From Adhaeribacter radiodurans (GTDB lineage Bacteria; Bacteroidota; Bacteroidia; Cytophagales; Hymenobacteraceae): DNA of 64,000 bases. Made by a program: the position numbers and the translations under genes. The notes below the pieces were generated by a model that saw only the letters and a list, made by a program, of their open reading frames with translations, did no database searches and was not told the origin of the DNA. The stretch lies in NCBI RefSeq assembly GCF_014075995.1, contig NZ_CP055153.1:1922001-1986000 (forward strand), in the 5' to 3' direction. Shown here one piece after another: positions 63,646 to 64,000 of this stretch. Each line of letters opens with the position of its first letter. Positions within the stretch are counted from its first letter, which is position 1.

Positions 63646-64000
63646 TTATTCTTTTTCTTTTTTGATTTCTTCCTGAACAGCATGTCGTAAAGGTTCTTCC
63701 AGGTGCTGCTGAGCAGCGGTGTCTCCTTTGTTTATGGCCTCTGCAAGTTCAGAAGCAAATTTGGTGGCTACCTGCGGGGTAAAAACCAGTATTTCCGGGT
63801 CAGTGAGGGCATCAATTACTACGGGACGATCGGCTTGTAAGGCTTTTTCCAGCGCCGGAATTACCTGATCAGGTTGTTCTACCCGAATACCTATTAAACC
63901 AATATTTTCAGCGTACTGCGCGTAATTAAAATCAGGTAATACCTGCGAGTCGTCGAACTTAGGCTCACCCTGCATCAGGCGTTGTTCCCAGGTTACAAAG
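63646..64000 (-). CDS. TPP-dependent enzyme, C-terminal end (start beyond window)
   Basis: The frame is open to the right edge, giving about 117 visible residues. FVTWEQRLMQGEPKF and the following DFNYAQYAENIGLIGIRVEQPDQVIPALEKALQADRPVVIDALTDPE match the C-terminal TPP-binding domain of acetolactate-synthase/pyruvate-oxidase-like enzymes. The apparent ATG at 63975 is internal. It is likely co-transcribed with the MRJP-like and molybdenum enzyme genes. Confidence 0.85.
   Translation of the reverse strand, partial: FVTWEQRLMQGEPKFDDSQVLPDFNYAQYAENIGLIGIRVEQPDQVIPALEKALQADRPVVIDALTDPEILVFTPQVATKFASELAEAINKGDTAAQQHLEEPLRHAVQEEIKKEKE

Noticed and set aside
1-64000. tRNA, rRNA, CRISPR, IS element, prophage or integrase
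   Set aside because: I found no T-loop-like tRNA signature, direct-repeat array, transposase or phage gene in any frame that I read.

Overview
The window reads as a chromosomal segment of an AT-rich Bacteroidota, most likely order Cytophagales and close to Adhaeribacter/Hymenobacteraceae (inferred from protein style, not from a marker gene). Supporting signs are TonB receptors with carboxypeptidase-like plug extensions, an ECF sigma/FecR pair of Bacteroidetes type, a glycoside hydrolase ending in a type IX secretion sorting domain, -7 boxes of the form TAnnTTTG, and few Shine-Dalgarno sequences. I saw no rRNA, tRNA, CRISPR array, insertion sequence or phage gene.

Layout. 1-9.8 kb: a truncated outer-membrane receptor, then a minus-strand cell-surface signalling operon (ECF sigma, adhesin-like lipoprotein, FecR anti-sigma, STN-domain protein with surface repeats, TonB receptor). 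10-18.7 kb: secreted GH88 hydrolase, cyclophilin lipoprotein, DUF2339 and DUF2062 membrane proteins, GNAT acetyltransferase, MOSC protein, CDGSH protein. 18.9-26.1 kb: a TetR-controlled efflux operon (TolC, HlyD, two ABC ATPases, two ABC-2 permeases) resembling E. coli ybhGFSR. 26.4-27.0 kb: a broken FMN reductase gene. 27.0-35.5 kb: a full suf Fe-S assembly operon (A-B-C-D-S-E-T) with a divergent SufR-like regulator, followed by a 2Fe-2S ferredoxin and a thioredoxin-reductase-like ferredoxin reductase. 36-50.8 kb: housekeeping and unknown genes, including a Mut7-C RNase-like protein, an M23 peptidase with an altered active site, a CE2-like esterase, an orphan ABC ATPase, a VLRF1-like (Vms1/ANKZF1-type) translation quality-control protein, and three STAS/SpoIIAA-like small proteins. 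51.5-57.6 kb: an unusual operon with three AhpD-like CxxCxxxH proteins, a TonB receptor and an MFS transporter. 58.8-64 kb: a PaoABC-like molybdenum hydroxylase, a major-royal-jelly-type protein and the 3' end of a TPP enzyme.

How they work together: the sigma/FecR/STN/receptor set should sense and import one unidentified ligand. The AhpD/TonB/MFS set looks like uptake plus peroxide or thiol chemistry for another. The suf, SufR, ferredoxin and CDGSH genes form an Fe-S region, and the molybdenum enzyme at the right end needs [2Fe-2S] and [4Fe-4S] clusters. The best candidates for something undescribed are the triple-AhpD operon, the ECF operon with a lipoprotein gene inserted behind a duplicated promoter-like element, the bacterial VLRF1 protein, and a 9-mer (TTTAGTAAA/TTTACTAAA) that recurs at least 26 times across the window.
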